Part shown: positions 1 to 13,336 of the stretch, in pieces
Layout: each line of letters starts with the position of its first letter
Position numbering within the stretch: position 1 is the first letter of the stretch
Source of the DNA: Streptomyces puniciscabiei
GTDB lineage: Bacteria > Actinomycetota > Actinomycetes > Streptomycetales > Streptomycetaceae
Assembly (NCBI RefSeq): GCF_006715785.1
Contig: NZ_VFNX01000001.1
Span: 3,672,501 to 3,736,500 of the forward strand
DNA length: 64,000 bases
Direction: 5' to 3'
Position numbers and translations under genes: made by a program
Notes under the pieces: model-generated
What the model saw: only the letters and a program-made list of their open reading frames with translations
Database searches by the model: none
Told to the model about the DNA's origin: nothing

Positions 1-135
1 CACGAAGCTGACGTGCCGCGCGGAGATCCCCGCCCGCTGGGCGAGGTCGAGCTGGCTCAGGCGGCGGCGCTGCCGCCACTCACGGAGGAGCGGCCCGACT
101 CCGGCCGGTTGCTCGACTGTCGTCACGCACTTCAT
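1..135 (-). CDS. XRE/MmyB-type HTH regulator, N-terminus only (runs off left edge)
   Basis: Reading leftward from an ATG at 135 (or GTG at 126) gives 45 open codons that continue past the window edge. The visible part holds a helix-turn-helix of the form LSQLDLAQRAGISARHVS preceded by a basic helix, as in the Streptomyces regulators that carry an MmyB-like ligand-binding C-terminus. No Shine-Dalgarno is visible, so the start is uncertain and the message may be leaderless. It lies immediately downstream of the thioesterase operon. It could be a cluster-flanking regulator or unrelated; only the DNA-binding part can be judged here. Confidence 0.6.
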   Translation of the reverse strand, partial: MKCVTTVEQPAGVGPLLREWRQRRRLSQLDLAQRAGISARHVSFV

Positions 136-172
136 GCTAGGAGGGTGGGACGGTTTCTCAAAGCCGGTTCAA

Positions 173-223
173 ACGGCCGTCGCCGCAAGGGAGTTGCGCG
201 GCGGGCGCGGCGAGGCCGGCCGT
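173..223 (-). terminator. possible terminator of the PKS operon
   Basis: GC-rich imperfect inverted repeat just after the thioesterase stop codon: arms ACGGCCGTCGCCGC (173-186) and a bulged GCGGCGAGGCCGGCCGT (207-223). It ends the leftward operon that starts with the carrier protein. There is no T-run, as is usual in Streptomyces. Confidence 0.35.
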
Positions 224-1002
224 CATGAGGCCGCCACGGTGCGCCTGATGTGCCGCACCAGGTCGGAGATGACGCCGATGGTGTTGTCGATGTCGTTCAT
301 GTAGAAGTGGTCGCCGTTGAACTCGGAGTTGCCGAGGTAGCTGCTGGTCCGGTCCACCCAGGACGCCATCGCGCCGCGTTCCATGAGCTGGTCCCGGTTG
401 CCGCTGTAGCTGACGACGGGGCAGCCGATCGCGGCGCCGTCGTCGAGGTAGCTCGCCACCACGGCCAGGTCGGCCCGCATCGCCGGGATGATCATCTCGA
501 GCGCCTTGGGGTCGTCCATGATCTCGGCCGGGACCGAACCGAGCGCGCGGATCCACCCCTTCAGCTCCTCGACGGGCATGTACGCCTGCTCCAGGGTCGG
601 GGTCTTGAAGTCCTTGGGGGCCCACCCCGAGACCCCGACGAGCACGGGGCCGGGCCGGCCGCTCTTCTCCAGTGCGACCGCCAGCCGGTAGGCGAGCTGC
701 GCCCCCATGCAGTGCCCGAAGAACGCGTAGGGACGGTCGTCCAGCTCCTGGGTGATCGCCTCCTGGAGCGCCTCCACCAGCGGCTCCATCTCGGTGAACG
801 TCTCCTCCGAGGACCTGTCCTGGCGGCCGGGCAGCTGGACGCAGTGGTGGGCGATGTCGGCGGGCAGCAGGCCGGGCCACTCCTTGTAGATGGACGCTCC
901 GCTGCCCGCGTGCGGGAACAGGAAGAGGCGCAGGGCCGCGTCCGGGCCGGCCTCGCTGGGCTGGAACCACAGACTCGAGGGGGACGTGATGCGGTTGGTC
1001 AT
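223..1002 (-). CDS. type II thioesterase with Cys nucleophile (GHCMG)
   Basis: 259-residue alpha/beta hydrolase of the editing thioesterase (TEII) family, which removes stalled or mis-primed acyl groups from carrier proteins. The N-terminal FLFPHAGSG oxyanion element is normal (about residues 28-35). The nucleophile elbow reads GHCMGA, so Cys98 replaces the usual Ser. Asp204 (GNRDQ) and His232 (GDHFY) complete the triad. I chose the ATG at 1002 because GAGGAAA lies 7 nt upstream; a GTG at 1017 overlapping the previous stop codon (GTGA) is the alternative. It is the last gene of the leftward PKS operon. Cys thioesterases are known in a few natural-product systems, where the thioester intermediate favours aminolysis or transfer over hydrolysis, so this enzyme may do more than proofread. 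Confidence 0.9.
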   Translation of the reverse strand: MTNRITSPSSLWFQPSEAGPDAALRLFLFPHAGSGASIYKEWPGLLPADIAHHCVQLPGRQDRSSEETFTEMEPLVEALQEAITQELDDRPYAFFGHCMGAQLAYRLAVALEKSGRPGPVLVGVSGWAPKDFKTPTLEQAYMPVEELKGWIRALGSVPAEIMDDPKALEMIIPAMRADLAVVASYLDDGAAIGCPVVSYSGNRDQLMERGAMASWVDRTSSYLGNSEFNGDHFYMNDIDNTIGVISDLVRHIRRTVAAS

Positions 1003-1013
1003 CGCGGGTTTCC

Positions 1014-2042
1014 TCACTGGTGGGGCTGGTCGGCATGGACCGGTCCGGCGGGCCGCGAGGCGCGCAGCACCGGCAGGACCTCCTCGGCGATCTGCCGGAG
1101 GTGGGGACGCGGGTCAAGGGAACCGATGCGGAGCACGAGATGGCGGGCGCCGGCCGCGACGTACTCGGCCAGCCAGTCGGCGCATTCGCGCGGGCTGCCC
1201 CAGCCGTACGCCTGCACCGTGTTCATCACGGCGAGCTGCCGGCCGTAGTAGCCCTGCACATAGGTGTCGAGGGCCGCCTCGGCGCGGCGGCGGTCGGCCT
1301 GCACGTTCAGCGTGGCGTACAGGCCGGGCGTGACGGCGTACGGCGCCCGGCCGTGCTGCTCGGCGAGTTCGGTGATCCGCTCCCGGGCGACGCGGTACGC
1401 CTTGGGGTCGGGCAGGAAGGGCAGCCAGCCGTCGTAGTGGCGTGCCACGCGTGACAGGACCCGTGGCGTGTCGCTGCTCGCCAGCCACAGCGGCGGGCCG
1501 CCGGGGGTGGCCGGCCCGGGCAGCCGGTCGAGGCCGTCGATGTGCCAGTAGCGCCCGGTGAACTCGGCCGCGGCGGGCCCGCCGTCGGCGCGCCAGGCCT
1601 GCCGCCACAGCCGTACGGTCTCGTCCAGCCGGCCGACCCGGCTGTCGAAGGGCACGCCGACGGCGGCGAACTCGGCCGCCGACTCCGGGACCGGGAAACC
1701 CGCCCCGAGCCCCAGCGTCAGCCGCCCGCCCGAGGCGTGGTCCAGGCTTGCCGCCGTGTTCGCCCCGATCAGCGGGTGGCGCAGGGCCGCCGTGAGCGCG
1801 GCGGTGCCGAGCCCGATGCCGCGGGTGACCGCGCTCACCGCGGCGAGCACCACCAGCGGGTCGAGGCGCGGCCGGGCGGTGAGCGAGTCACCCGCCCACA
1901 GCGAGTCGAAGCCCAGGTCCTCCGCCTCGCGGGCGAAGTCGAGCAGCGGCCCGATGGAGTAGTCGCCGGTCACGGCCATCTCCCTGGTGGGCAGGAGAAC
2001 GCCGATGCGCAGCGGTGGTGCGGACGGGTCGTGGGACGGCAT
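1014..2042 (-). CDS. luciferase-like (LLM class) flavin/F420-dependent oxidoreductase
   Basis: 342 residues forming a bacterial luciferase-like TIM barrel. The N-terminus RIGVLLPTREM, the GFDSLWAGDSL strand-loop and the GRLTLGLGAGFP motif are typical of the F420-dependent LLM subgroup. Members carry out hydride transfers or Baeyer-Villiger-type oxidations on small molecules; the substrate here cannot be read from sequence. A GGAG lies 6 nt before the ATG. Its stop overlaps the possible GTG start of the thioesterase, and it follows the ligase gene by about 57 nt, so it is co-transcribed with the PKS. It is likely a tailoring oxidoreductase. An FMN-dependent alternative cannot be excluded. Confidence 0.85.
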   Translation of the reverse strand: MPSHDPSAPPLRIGVLLPTREMAVTGDYSIGPLLDFAREAEDLGFDSLWAGDSLTARPRLDPLVVLAAVSAVTRGIGLGTAALTAALRHPLIGANTAASLDHASGGRLTLGLGAGFPVPESAAEFAAVGVPFDSRVGRLDETVRLWRQAWRADGGPAAAEFTGRYWHIDGLDRLPGPATPGGPPLWLASSDTPRVLSRVARHYDGWLPFLPDPKAYRVARERITELAEQHGRAPYAVTPGLYATLNVQADRRRAEAALDTYVQGYYGRQLAVMNTVQAYGWGSPRECADWLAEYVAAGARHLVLRIGSLDPRPHLRQIAEEVLPVLRASRPAGPVHADQPHQ

Positions 2043-2099
2043 CCAGGGCTCCCTTGTGATCGTCTGGGTGGTCGGCCGGGGCGGGTTCGAGGGCCCGGG

Positions 2100-3746
2100 T
2101 CAGTTCGCCGGCTGCCGGTCGCCGTGCCGCTCGCGCAGGATCCGGCGCAGCACCTTCCCGGAGGGGTTGCGGGGCAGGGTGTCCACGAAGACATAGCTGG
2201 TAGGGATCTTGTAGTCGGCGATCCGCCCCCGCAGGTGCAGCATCAGCTCCCGCGGAGTGGCACGGGCGCCCGGGGCGAGCACCACACAGGCCCGGACCGC
2301 CTCGCCCCACTGCGGGTCGGGCACGCCGACCACGGAGCTCTCGGAGACCGCCGGGTGCTGGTCGAGCGCGTTCTCCACCTCGGCGGGATAGATGTTCTGC
2401 CCGGCCGAGATGATGGTGTCGTTGATCCGGTCGCGCAGGAAGAGATAGCCCCGCTCGTCGAGGTAGCCCAGATCGCCCATCAGGAGCCAGCCGTCGACGA
2501 GGGTGCGCTCGGTCTCCTCCGGCAGCCCCCAGTACCCGAGCATGCGGGCCCCGGTCCTGATCCACACCTGACCGGTCTCCCCGGCCGGCAGCGACCGGCC
2601 CTGCCGGTCGCAGATCCGCAGTTCGCTGCCCGGGCAGGCACGGCCGGCGCTGCGCAGCACCGGGCTGCCGGCGTAGTGGTCGGACGGCGGCAGCATGGTG
2701 GCCACGCTGCCGCTCTCGGTGCTGGCATAGACCTGCGCGAACTGGCAGTCCATCACCTTCATGCACGCGTCGAGCAGCGGCTCGGGCATGGGCGCGGCAC
2801 CGTACGCCACCTTCCGCAGCGACCGGAAGGGCGTGTCCAGCCCCCGGGCCTCGCCGAGCATCAGGTGCAGCATCGCCGGTGCCGCGAAGGTGATGGTGAC
2901 GCCGTACCGCTCGACCAGGCGCACCGCCTCCTCGGCGACGAACATCCGCATGACGACGTTGGGGATCCCGGCGATGAAGCTGTGCATGAACCAGGCCATG
3001 CCGGCGACGTAGGAACCGGGGAAGGAGACCAGGCTGACGTCGTCGGGCAGCCAGTCGAACCAGTCGGCGCCCTCGCGGTCCATGGCCTCGACGAACGAGT
3101 AGAAGCTGCGGTGGGCCAGGACGACGCCCTTCGGCAGGCCGGTGGTGCCGCTGGTGTACACCTGCAGGACCGGGTCGTCGGTGCCCGTACCCGGATCGAG
3201 GTCGCTTCGCGCGGCCCCGGCCCGCCAGGCGGTGAAGCCCTGGGTGCCGTCCGCGTCCCTCTCACCGGCCGTGCCCGGCTCGCCCTCCAGGCGGACGAGG
3301 GCGGTCGGCCCGGGCAGGGACCGGGCGACCCGCCGGGCCACCGGCAGGAACTCCTCCTCGACGAGGACCAGCCGGGCGCCGGAGTCGCGCAGGATGTGCT
3401 CGACCTCCACCGCGGACAGCCGCCAGTTGACCGGCACCAGCACGGTGCCGCTCTTGGCGCAGGCGATCGCGATCTCGAAGTACAGGGCGCTGTCCTTGCC
3501 GAAGTAGGCGACCCGGTCGCCCCGGGACAGCCCGGCGCGCAGCAGCGCGTGGGCCGTCCGGTTGCTGCCCTGGTGCAGCTCGCCGAAGGTGGTGCGCCGG
3601 TCCTCGTGGATGACGGCGGTCCGCTCGGGCCGGGCCGCCGCGTGCCGGGCCGCGGCCGCGTGGAGGGTCTTCGGGTCGCCGGGCGCGGCCGGGGCACCGG
3701 CGCCTCGCGCGGGGGCACCCGCGGGCCCGGTCGGCAGGTCGTTCAT
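2100..3746 (-). CDS. acyl-CoA/acyl-ACP ligase (adenylate-forming)
   Basis: 548-residue ANL-superfamily enzyme (FadD-like), which activates a carboxylic acid as acyl-adenylate and transfers it to CoA or a carrier protein. The P-loop YTSGTTGLPKG is near residue 195, YASTESG forms the A5-type motif, the GDLGYLDERGY hinge is present, and the C-terminal PRNPSGKVLRR carries the catalytic Lys. ATG at 3746 has GGAGT 7 nt upstream; the open frame extends further upstream but only through the end of the PKS gene. Position directly after the PKS suggests it loads a starter acid or re-activates a released chain. CoA versus ACP as acceptor is not decidable from sequence. Confidence 0.9.
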   Translation of the reverse strand: MNDLPTGPAGAPARGAGAPAAPGDPKTLHAAAARHAAARPERTAVIHEDRRTTFGELHQGSNRTAHALLRAGLSRGDRVAYFGKDSALYFEIAIACAKSGTVLVPVNWRLSAVEVEHILRDSGARLVLVEEEFLPVARRVARSLPGPTALVRLEGEPGTAGERDADGTQGFTAWRAGAARSDLDPGTGTDDPVLQVYTSGTTGLPKGVVLAHRSFYSFVEAMDREGADWFDWLPDDVSLVSFPGSYVAGMAWFMHSFIAGIPNVVMRMFVAEEAVRLVERYGVTITFAAPAMLHLMLGEARGLDTPFRSLRKVAYGAAPMPEPLLDACMKVMDCQFAQVYASTESGSVATMLPPSDHYAGSPVLRSAGRACPGSELRICDRQGRSLPAGETGQVWIRTGARMLGYWGLPEETERTLVDGWLLMGDLGYLDERGYLFLRDRINDTIISAGQNIYPAEVENALDQHPAVSESSVVGVPDPQWGEAVRACVVLAPGARATPRELMLHLRGRIADYKIPTSYVFVDTLPRNPSGKVLRRILRERHGDRQPAN

Positions 3747-3798
3747 GGGTTCACTCCGGTCTCGGGGCGGGCCGCCGCGCGGCCCGCGGTGCGGACGG

Positions 3799-9198
<5,400 letters not shown>

Positions 9199-9238
9199 CA
9201 CGCTGCTTCCTTTCGCTCCCGGGGCGGGAGTCCTTCGG

Positions 9239-9628
9239 TCACGGCCGGTACAGCTCGTCGAGCAGATCGGTCCACAGCTCCTCCTCGGGGGCGGCCTCGG
9301 CGGCGGGGCCGCCGGCCGGGCCCTCGAAGACGTCCGCGAGGGCCTCCGTCACGAGGTGGTTCATCAGCTTCTCGACGGTGGGGCTGTTGAACAGCAGATT
9401 CGCGCTGATCACGCACTCCAGCAGCCGCTCCAGACGCTGCCTGATCTCGGTGAGCCGCAGCGAGGTGACCCCGATGTCGAAGAAGTTCTCCCGCAGCGGC
9501 AGTTCGTCGGCGTCCGTCATGAGCAGGGCGGCCTTGAACTCGCCCACGACGACGGCCTCCAGCGCTTCCCGGCGTTCGGAGAGCGGCAACGCCCGCAACC
9601 GTCCGGTGATCGACGTGCTCTCAGTCAT
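9239..9628 (-). CDS. discrete acyl/peptidyl carrier protein
   Basis: 129 residues. The carrier helix motif reads ENFFDIGVTSLRL with Ser56 as the phosphopantetheine site; the usual Asp before it is Thr. After the four-helix domain there is an acidic Ala/Gly/Pro-rich tail (about residues 105-129) ending LWTDLLDELYRP, which may be a docking segment. It is the first gene of the leftward operon, 37 nt from the PKS start, so it may deliver a starter or accept the PKS product. Start at ATG 9628. Its fold is clear; its partner is inferred from position only. Confidence 0.85.
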   Translation of the reverse strand: MTESTSITGRLRALPLSERREALEAVVVGEFKAALLMTDADELPLRENFFDIGVTSLRLTEIRQRLERLLECVISANLLFNSPTVEKLMNHLVTEALADVFEGPAGGPAAEAAPEEELWTDLLDELYRP

Positions 9629-9764
9629 CGCACCCCGTTTCGCTCGTACGTCAAAGACGCAATGCCGGAGGTATTCAGTACGGGCAGATTCAAGCAAGCG
9701 GGGCTGACCGGATCCTGACGCCCGCCTGATACACGGGCCGTGCCGGCGCCGATCCGGCCGGCAT

Positions 9765-9781
9765 TACCCGTGACGTAATTG
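9765..9781. promoter_or_regulatory. 17-bp dyad operator (copy 1) between PKS operon and exporter
   Basis: ATTACCCGTGACGTAAT, a perfect 5-bp dyad (ATTAC-N7-GTAAT) in the 244-bp divergent region between the carrier protein and the exporter. Its reverse complement matches copy 2 (11899-11915) at 15 of 17 positions. The T-N11-A dyad fits a LysR box but could serve another dimeric regulator. A TTGACC that could act as a -35 for the exporter begins at its right edge. Confidence 0.7.
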
Positions 9782-9872
9782 ACCCCCCGAGCCGGGCGGT
9801 GGGACCTTCCTGGGGTGAATATCCAACCGGTCATCGCGCAACCACCGGACGGGATTACCGAGGAGGGGGAAA

Positions 9873-11330
9873 ATGGCCACCGAAGCCACCACGGCACAAT
9901 CGGCGGACGCTGACCGAACGGGACCGGGCTCGGCCACGCTGCTGGTGGTCGTGCTGCCGGTCTTCATGGTCTCGTTGGACTTCTTCATCGTGAACGTGGC
10001 GGTGCCCTCGATCACGAAGGACCTGCACGCGAGCTCGGCGGCGATCCAGTTCCTGGTGGCGGGCTACGGCCTCGCCTACGCGGCGATGCTGATCACCGGC
10101 GGCCGCCTCGGCGACATCGCCGGCCGGCGGCGGATGTACATGATCGGGCTCGTGCTGTTCACGGCGGCCTCGCTGCTGTGCGGCGTCGCGCCCGACTCGG
10201 GCAGCCTGGTGGTCGGCCGCATCCTGCAGGGTCTCGCCGCGGCGATGATGTCCCCGCAGGCCCTGGCCCTGGTCAACATCCTGTTCACCGGCGCGGCACG
10301 GGCGAAGGCGTTCGCCTTCTACGGGCTCGCGGTGGGGCTCGGAGGGGTCCTCGGCCAGCTGGTCGGAGGCGTGCTCATCCAGGCCGACATCTTCGGACTC
10401 GACTGGCGGTCCTGCTTCCTGATCAACCTGCCCTTCGGCATCGTGGCGATGGTCGCGCTGCCCCGGCTGGTGGCGGAGTCGAAGTCGCCGGGAAGGACCC
10501 GGCTGGATCTGGCCGGTTCGGTGCTGCTCGCGATGGCGCTGACCGCCGTGGTCCTGCCCCTGGTGGAGGGCCGCGAGCAGCACTGGCCGCTGTGGTCGTG
10601 GATCCTGCTCGCCGTGGCGGCGCCGCTGCTCGCGGTGTTCGCGCTCTACCAGCACCAGGTGCAACGGCGGGGCGGCTCACCGCTGATCAGCCTCAGCCTG
10701 TTCCGGGAGCGGTCCTTCACCGTCGGCATCCTCACCGAGCTGGTCTACTTCTCCTCCTCGGCGTCCTTCTTCCTGATCCTGGCCATCTATCTGCAGCAGG
10801 GCTGCGGCCTCGACGCCCTGGAGGCGGGCCTGCTGGCGCTGCCGATCGGACTGGGCTTCCTGGTCAGCTCGATCTACGCCTCGAAGCTGGCCGCCAGGCT
10901 CGGCCGCCAGGTGCTGGCCATCGGTGCCGCGATCCAGATCGCCGGCCTGCTGGCGCTGCACCTGCTGGTCTCGCACGTGGGCGTCACCGGCGAACTCGCG
11001 GAACTGGCACCCGCCCTGCTGGTGTACGGCGTCGGGTCCGGCCTGGTCATGGCGCCGCTGGTGTCGGTGGTGCTGTCCCGGGTCTCGCCGCAGCACGCGG
11101 GCGCGGGCTCCGGCGCCCTGTCCACCGCGCTGCAGGTGGGCAACGCGCTCGGTGTCGCCGTCATCGGCATCATCTTCTACGGCAAGCTCGACCACGCCTC
11201 ACCGGCCGAGGGGCTGGGCGTGTTCGCCACCGCGTTCAACTCGGCGCTGGTCTATCTCACCCTGTTCAGCGCGGCCGTCGTCGTCCTGGTGCAGTTCCTG
11301 CCCGGCAACCGTGCCAGGACGGACGGCTGA
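9873..11330 (+). CDS. MFS exporter, DHA2 (EmrB/QacA) family
   Basis: 485 residues with about 14 hydrophobic segments, the layout of 14-TM drug:H+ antiporters. The first segment carries MVSLDFFIVNVAVPSI and is followed by the motif-A region GGRLGDIAGRRRM; the motif-C-like glycine-rich helix GLAVGLGGVLGQLVGG is also present. GAGGAGGGGGAAA lies just before the ATG. It diverges from the PKS operon and shares the 17-bp operator region with it, so expression is likely tied to product formation. It is the best candidate for self-resistance and export; valanimycin clusters also carry an MFS resistance gene. Confidence 0.9.
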   Translation: MATEATTAQSADADRTGPGSATLLVVVLPVFMVSLDFFIVNVAVPSITKDLHASSAAIQFLVAGYGLAYAAMLITGGRLGDIAGRRRMYMIGLVLFTAASLLCGVAPDSGSLVVGRILQGLAAAMMSPQALALVNILFTGAARAKAFAFYGLAVGLGGVLGQLVGGVLIQADIFGLDWRSCFLINLPFGIVAMVALPRLVAESKSPGRTRLDLAGSVLLAMALTAVVLPLVEGREQHWPLWSWILLAVAAPLLAVFALYQHQVQRRGGSPLISLSLFRERSFTVGILTELVYFSSSASFFLILAIYLQQGCGLDALEAGLLALPIGLGFLVSSIYASKLAARLGRQVLAIGAAIQIAGLLALHLLVSHVGVTGELAELAPALLVYGVGSGLVMAPLVSVVLSRVSPQHAGAGSGALSTALQVGNALGVAVIGIIFYGKLDHASPAEGLGVFATAFNSALVYLTLFSAAVVVLVQFLPGNRARTDG

Positions 11331-11372
11331 CCGACCCTCACCCTCCCCGTGGGATCCATGAGGGGAACCAGA

Positions 11373-11404
11373 GGCGGCCGGCACCCGATCGGGTGCCGGC
11401 CGCC
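11373..11404. terminator. bidirectional terminator, 16-bp perfect stem
   Basis: Perfect inverted repeat GGCGGCCGGCACCCGA / TCGGGTGCCGGCCGCC with no unpaired spacer (the hairpin would open to a small GATC loop). It lies between the convergent exporter and SnoaL-like genes. Confidence 0.85.
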
Positions 11405-11437
11405 TTCCGTGTGCCGCTACGGTGCCGCTGACCGCGG

Positions 11438-11812
11438 TCAGGAACCGGGCATCAGCTCCATGAACTGGTAGTCGTGGGTGATCCTGCCGTCCTCGCCGAG
11501 CAGCAGGAACTCGTGGCCGATGGACACCGGCTCGTCGCTGCCGTCCGCGGTCATGTGCCAGGTGAACTTCACGCCCTGGTGGTGCGCGGCGACCTCACTG
11601 GCGAGGTGGAAGCCGAAGCCCTTGCTGAGGAAGTCGTCGTACGCCGCGGTGACGGCCGCCTCGATGGCCGCGATCCCGCGGTGCTCGTTCGCACCGGTGA
11701 CGTACACCCCGTCCTCGGCCCACAGCTCGACCGCCAGGTCGTGCCGCTGCCCGGCGTCCCGCTCGTTCCAGACCGCCGAATAGCGTTCCATGAGTTTGTC
11801 GATGTCAGCCAT
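11438..11812 (-). CDS. SnoaL-like / NTF2-fold protein
   Basis: 124 residues. The pattern LMERYSAVWNERDA ... AVELWAEDGVYVTG ... GIAAIEAA is that of SnoaL-like NTF2-fold proteins, which act as polyketide cyclases, hydrolases, isomerases or binding proteins. Acidic and His residues line the predicted pocket (AEDG, HHQG, HEF). GGGAGG lies 4 nt before ATG 11812. It is transcribed alone, divergent from the P450, and the shared region contains operator copy 2, so it belongs to the cluster. The exact reaction is not predictable; ring closure or water addition/elimination on the polyketide is plausible. Confidence 0.8.
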   Translation of the reverse strand: MADIDKLMERYSAVWNERDAGQRHDLAVELWAEDGVYVTGANEHRGIAAIEAAVTAAYDDFLSKGFGFHLASEVAAHHQGVKFTWHMTADGSDEPVSIGHEFLLLGEDGRITHDYQFMELMPGS

Positions 11813-11898
11813 GTGCCCTCCCTGCGACGCGTCCCGGCCATTTCCGGCCCGGCACTGCTTTTCCGTGGCCATCTTCCCGCCCGCCGCATTCCCCGTCG

Positions 11899-11915
11899 AT
11901 TACGTCCCAGGTAAT
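11899..11915. promoter_or_regulatory. 17-bp dyad operator (copy 2) between SnoaL-like gene and P450
   Basis: ATTACGTCCCAGGTAAT, again ATTAC-N7-GTAAT, located in the 241-bp divergent region. It is the inverted near-copy of the site at 9765-9781. Two such sites in two divergent promoters of the same cluster suggest one pathway-specific regulator. Confidence 0.7.
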
Positions 11916-12053
11916 GACGCACGCCGGAAGGCGGAAGCCGGTCATGGCGGCACGGGTCAGCGGCGTATCAGCGCCGGATCAGCCCGTCCGGGCAGCATGG
12001 CTGCGAGGCCGGTAATGAGCGGTCCGCCCGTCGACATTGACCGGGGGAATTTC

Positions 12054-13256
12054 ATGTCGGACACCGATGAAGAAATACTCGACTTTCCGATGCCGCGCAC
12101 CTGCCCGATGGCGCCGCCGCCGGCGTACACCGAGCTGCGCGGCGGGCCGCCCCGCAAGGTGCGGCTGCCCGACGGCACCCATGCCTGGATCCTGACCCGG
12201 CACGCCGACGTGCGCGCGGCGATGGGCGATCCGCGCATGAGCATGGACGAGGCGAACCCCGACATGCCGCACCGGCTGCTCGTGCCGAGGATCCCCCGGC
12301 TCTTCTCCTTCATCCGCATGGACGAGCCCGAGCACGGCCGGCTGCGGCGCATGGTCACCTCGGAGTTCACCGCCCGCAGCGTCAAGGAGATGCGCCCGCG
12401 GATCCAGGAGATCGTCGACCGGCTCATCGACGACATGGAACGGCTGCCCCGGCCGGTCGACCTGGTCACGGAGTTCGCCATCCCGCTGCCCTGCCTCGTC
12501 ATCGCCCGCATCTTCGGCGTGCCGGACGAGGACATCGGCCTGCTGAAGGAGCAGACGACCATCGGCCTGTCCCAGGACGTCACCCCCGAGCAGGCGATCG
12601 CCGCGCAGATCGGCATGTCCGAGTACCTCGACCGGCTGGCCAGGCGCAAGGCCGCCGAGGGCGGCGGCGACGACCTGATCGGCCGCCTGTGCAGCGAGTA
12701 CCTCGCCACCGGAGCCCTCAGCCACGAGGACCTGGTCGGCATGGTCCGGCTGGTGCTCGTCGCCGGCCACGAGACCAGCGCCAACCAGCTCGGCCTGAGC
12801 ATCCTGTCGCTGCTGCAGAACCCGGACCAGCTGGCCGAGATCAAGGCCGATCCGTCGCTGATCCGCGGGGCCGTCGAGGAGATGCTGCGCTTCTGGGCGA
12901 TCTCGCAGGACAACATCGTCCGGGTCGCCGCCGCCGACATGGAACTGGGCGGGGTGCACATCGCCAAGGGCGACGGAGTGGTCCTCGCCATCCCGGCCGC
13001 CAACCACGACGAGGACGTCTTCCCCGACGCCGCCCGCTTCGACATCCACCGCCAAGAGGCGCACCAGCACCTCACCTTCGGTCACGGCGCCCACTACTGC
13101 CTGGGCGCGACCCTCGCCACCGCCGAGCTGGAGCTGGCGCTGACCACCCTCTTCGAGCGGCTGCCCGGACTGCGCCTGGCCGTCCCCGAGGAGGAGCTCT
13201 CCTTCCGTGACACCTCGCTCGTCTACGGCCTGAACAAGCTGCCCGTCACCTGGTAG
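12054..13256 (+). CDS. cytochrome P450
   Basis: 400-residue soluble bacterial P450. The I-helix oxygen-activation motif is AGHETS (about residue 239), the K-helix is EEMLRF, and the haem loop FGHGAHYCLG (about 341-350) supplies the Cys ligand. Start at ATG 12054 with GGGGGAA upstream; an open frame to the left of this is not coding-like. It opens the long rightward series of genes and diverges from the SnoaL-like gene across operator copy 2. It probably hydroxylates or desaturates the acyl/polyketide chain. Redox partners are not encoded nearby. Confidence 0.93.
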   Translation: MSDTDEEILDFPMPRTCPMAPPPAYTELRGGPPRKVRLPDGTHAWILTRHADVRAAMGDPRMSMDEANPDMPHRLLVPRIPRLFSFIRMDEPEHGRLRRMVTSEFTARSVKEMRPRIQEIVDRLIDDMERLPRPVDLVTEFAIPLPCLVIARIFGVPDEDIGLLKEQTTIGLSQDVTPEQAIAAQIGMSEYLDRLARRKAAEGGGDDLIGRLCSEYLATGALSHEDLVGMVRLVLVAGHETSANQLGLSILSLLQNPDQLAEIKADPSLIRGAVEEMLRFWAISQDNIVRVAAADMELGGVHIAKGDGVVLAIPAANHDEDVFPDAARFDIHRQEAHQHLTFGHGAHYCLGATLATAELELALTTLFERLPGLRLAVPEEELSFRDTSLVYGLNKLPVTW

Positions 13257-13336
13257 CCGCCCGGGCCCCGGCGACGGCCACACACCCAGGACCAGCGCCC
13301 ACGCACCCAGGACCTACGGATTGGGGAACGACAACC

